Source: Oceanidesulfovibrio marinus (GTDB taxonomy: Bacteria; Desulfobacterota; Desulfovibrionia; Desulfovibrionales; Desulfovibrionaceae). Taken from it: a stretch of DNA of 64,000 nt. Of the stretch, positions 63,424-64,000 are shown one piece after another. Position 1 is the first letter of the stretch, and each line of letters begins with the position of its first letter. Position numbers and translations under genes: made by a program. The stretch is from contig NZ_CP039543.1 of NCBI RefSeq assembly GCF_013085545.1, forward strand, positions 2,697,322-2,761,321, written 5' to 3'. A model generated the notes under the pieces. It did no database searches, was not told where the DNA came from, and saw only the letters and a list, made by a program, of their open reading frames with translations.

Positions 63424-63828
63424 ATGCATCATGGCACAACTCCGGCGGTTCCCCCTCCCTGCGCGCTCATCATCGCCGAGCGAACACGGAATGTTCGTCA
63501 ACTGCTCCATCGCGAGCTCAGCCGTGACGGGTACACCACAGCGTGTTTCGCCAACGGTCCGGACCTGTGCCAGGAGCTGGAGACGAGCCACGCCCCGCGC
63601 GTCATCCTGCTGGACCCCGATCTCCCCGGCCTGGCGGACGACGGCGTGCTGAAACGACTGCGCCAGGCCGCGCAGGGCTCCATCCTGCTGGTGCACAGCT
63701 TCGGTGCCCAGACCTTTGCGCCGCTGGCCGACATGCCCCAGACCCCTGTGAAACGCACTGGCGACATCGAGGCGTTGCGCGCCGCCCTCAAGGACGCATT
63801 GAGCACGTCTGCGTCCAAAGCAACGTAG
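63424..63828 (+). CDS. Divergent receiver-like protein
   Basis: 134 residues; a weakly supported start (ATG at 63424). A receiver fold is suggested by ALIIAERTRNVRQLLHREL and VILLDPDLPGL, with the phosphoacceptor Asp kept near residue 62, but the N-terminal acidic pair is changed to A-E-R and the usual Thr and Lys are replaced (LVHSFG, TPVKRTGD). It may not be phosphorylated in the usual way and may act as a constitutive or dominant partner. It is the last gene of the locus in this window. Confidence 0.65.
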   Translation: MHHGTTPAVPPPCALIIAERTRNVRQLLHRELSRDGYTTACFANGPDLCQELETSHAPRVILLDPDLPGLADDGVLKRLRQAAQGSILLVHSFGAQTFAPLADMPQTPVKRTGDIEALRAALKDALSTSASKAT

Positions 63829-64000
63829 CTTCTCCCTCCGCGGCTTCCTGCCGCCCCCGGCCAACACCACGACCTGGTACAGGCCGCCGTATTACATATT
63901 ACAATATCCACTTGATTCAGCAGCGGAAGCGTGTTTTCTCTATGGTTGCGGGCGTGACGCCGCGGCTCCATCGATGCACAGGGGCGACAGCGGCACGCAA
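63829..64000. other. Right-edge non-coding stretch
   Basis: No gene visible. An AT-rich patch (ATTACATATTACAATATCC near 63891) is the only sign of a possible promoter for a gene beyond the window. Confidence 0.4.

Overview
The window reads as chromosomal DNA of a high-GC sulfate-reducing deltaproteobacterium of the Desulfovibrio type. The evidence is a 907-residue aldehyde oxidoreductase that matches the Desulfovibrio gigas enzyme in length and at every cofactor residue I could place, an Adh-HdrCBA-FlxDCBA locus in the order known from D. vulgaris, a fumarate reductase/fumarase/malic enzyme operon, and many NtrC-type two-component pairs next to -24/-12 (sigma-54) promoters. Genes are densely packed, with many ATGA or GTGA stop/start overlaps. 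I saw no tRNA, rRNA, CRISPR array or insertion sequence.

Layout. 1-14.1 kb: a molybdenum hydroxylase locus, with a molybdopterin-binding protein (cut by the left edge), mop, a multi-cluster Fe-S flavoprotein, a small zinc-ribbon-like protein, a methyltransferase, a C-GCAxxG-C-C protein, a radical SAM enzyme, an AMP-forming CoA ligase, an XdhC maturation factor, an HD protein, a HEAT-repeat protein and a histidine phosphatase. 14.2-28.8 kb: a fused NfnA-NfnB transhydrogenase (minus strand), a divergent hybrid kinase/NtrC regulator pair, and the operon frdCAB-fumarase-malic enzyme-SLC13 carrier. 29-41.9 kb: two iron alcohol dehydrogenases around a PAS kinase/NtrC regulator, then hdrCBA-flxDCBA and a ferritin-like gene. 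41.9-46.2 kb: a probable frameshifted gene, an orphan protein, a TrfA-like replication initiator, nadB and a mini-glutaredoxin. 46.4-48.9 kb: a double-cubane-cluster reductase with its activase (minus strand) and a 52-residue Cys-rich protein. 49.3-63.8 kb: a large signalling locus with three full kinases, one degenerate kinase, one NtrC regulator and five receiver-only proteins around a TauE/SafE permease, a two-pass membrane protein and a PEP-synthase-like protein with an unfamiliar C-terminal domain.

How the parts work together. Three good -24/-12 promoters (before nfn, before the hybrid kinase and before frdCAB) each have the same palindrome, TCCTG-N5-CAGGA, 80-102 bp upstream. This suggests one regulon for C4-dicarboxylate metabolism, probably run by the NtrC regulator encoded between the sites; malic enzyme would supply reduced pyridine nucleotide and Nfn would redistribute it. 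In the last region two further -24/-12 promoters have a different shared element (CTTTTAC-N5-GTAAAAG type) 94-114 bp upstream. That ties the two halves of the signalling locus together and makes it the best candidate here for an undescribed system. Promoter and operator calls come from reading the sequence only and are untested.
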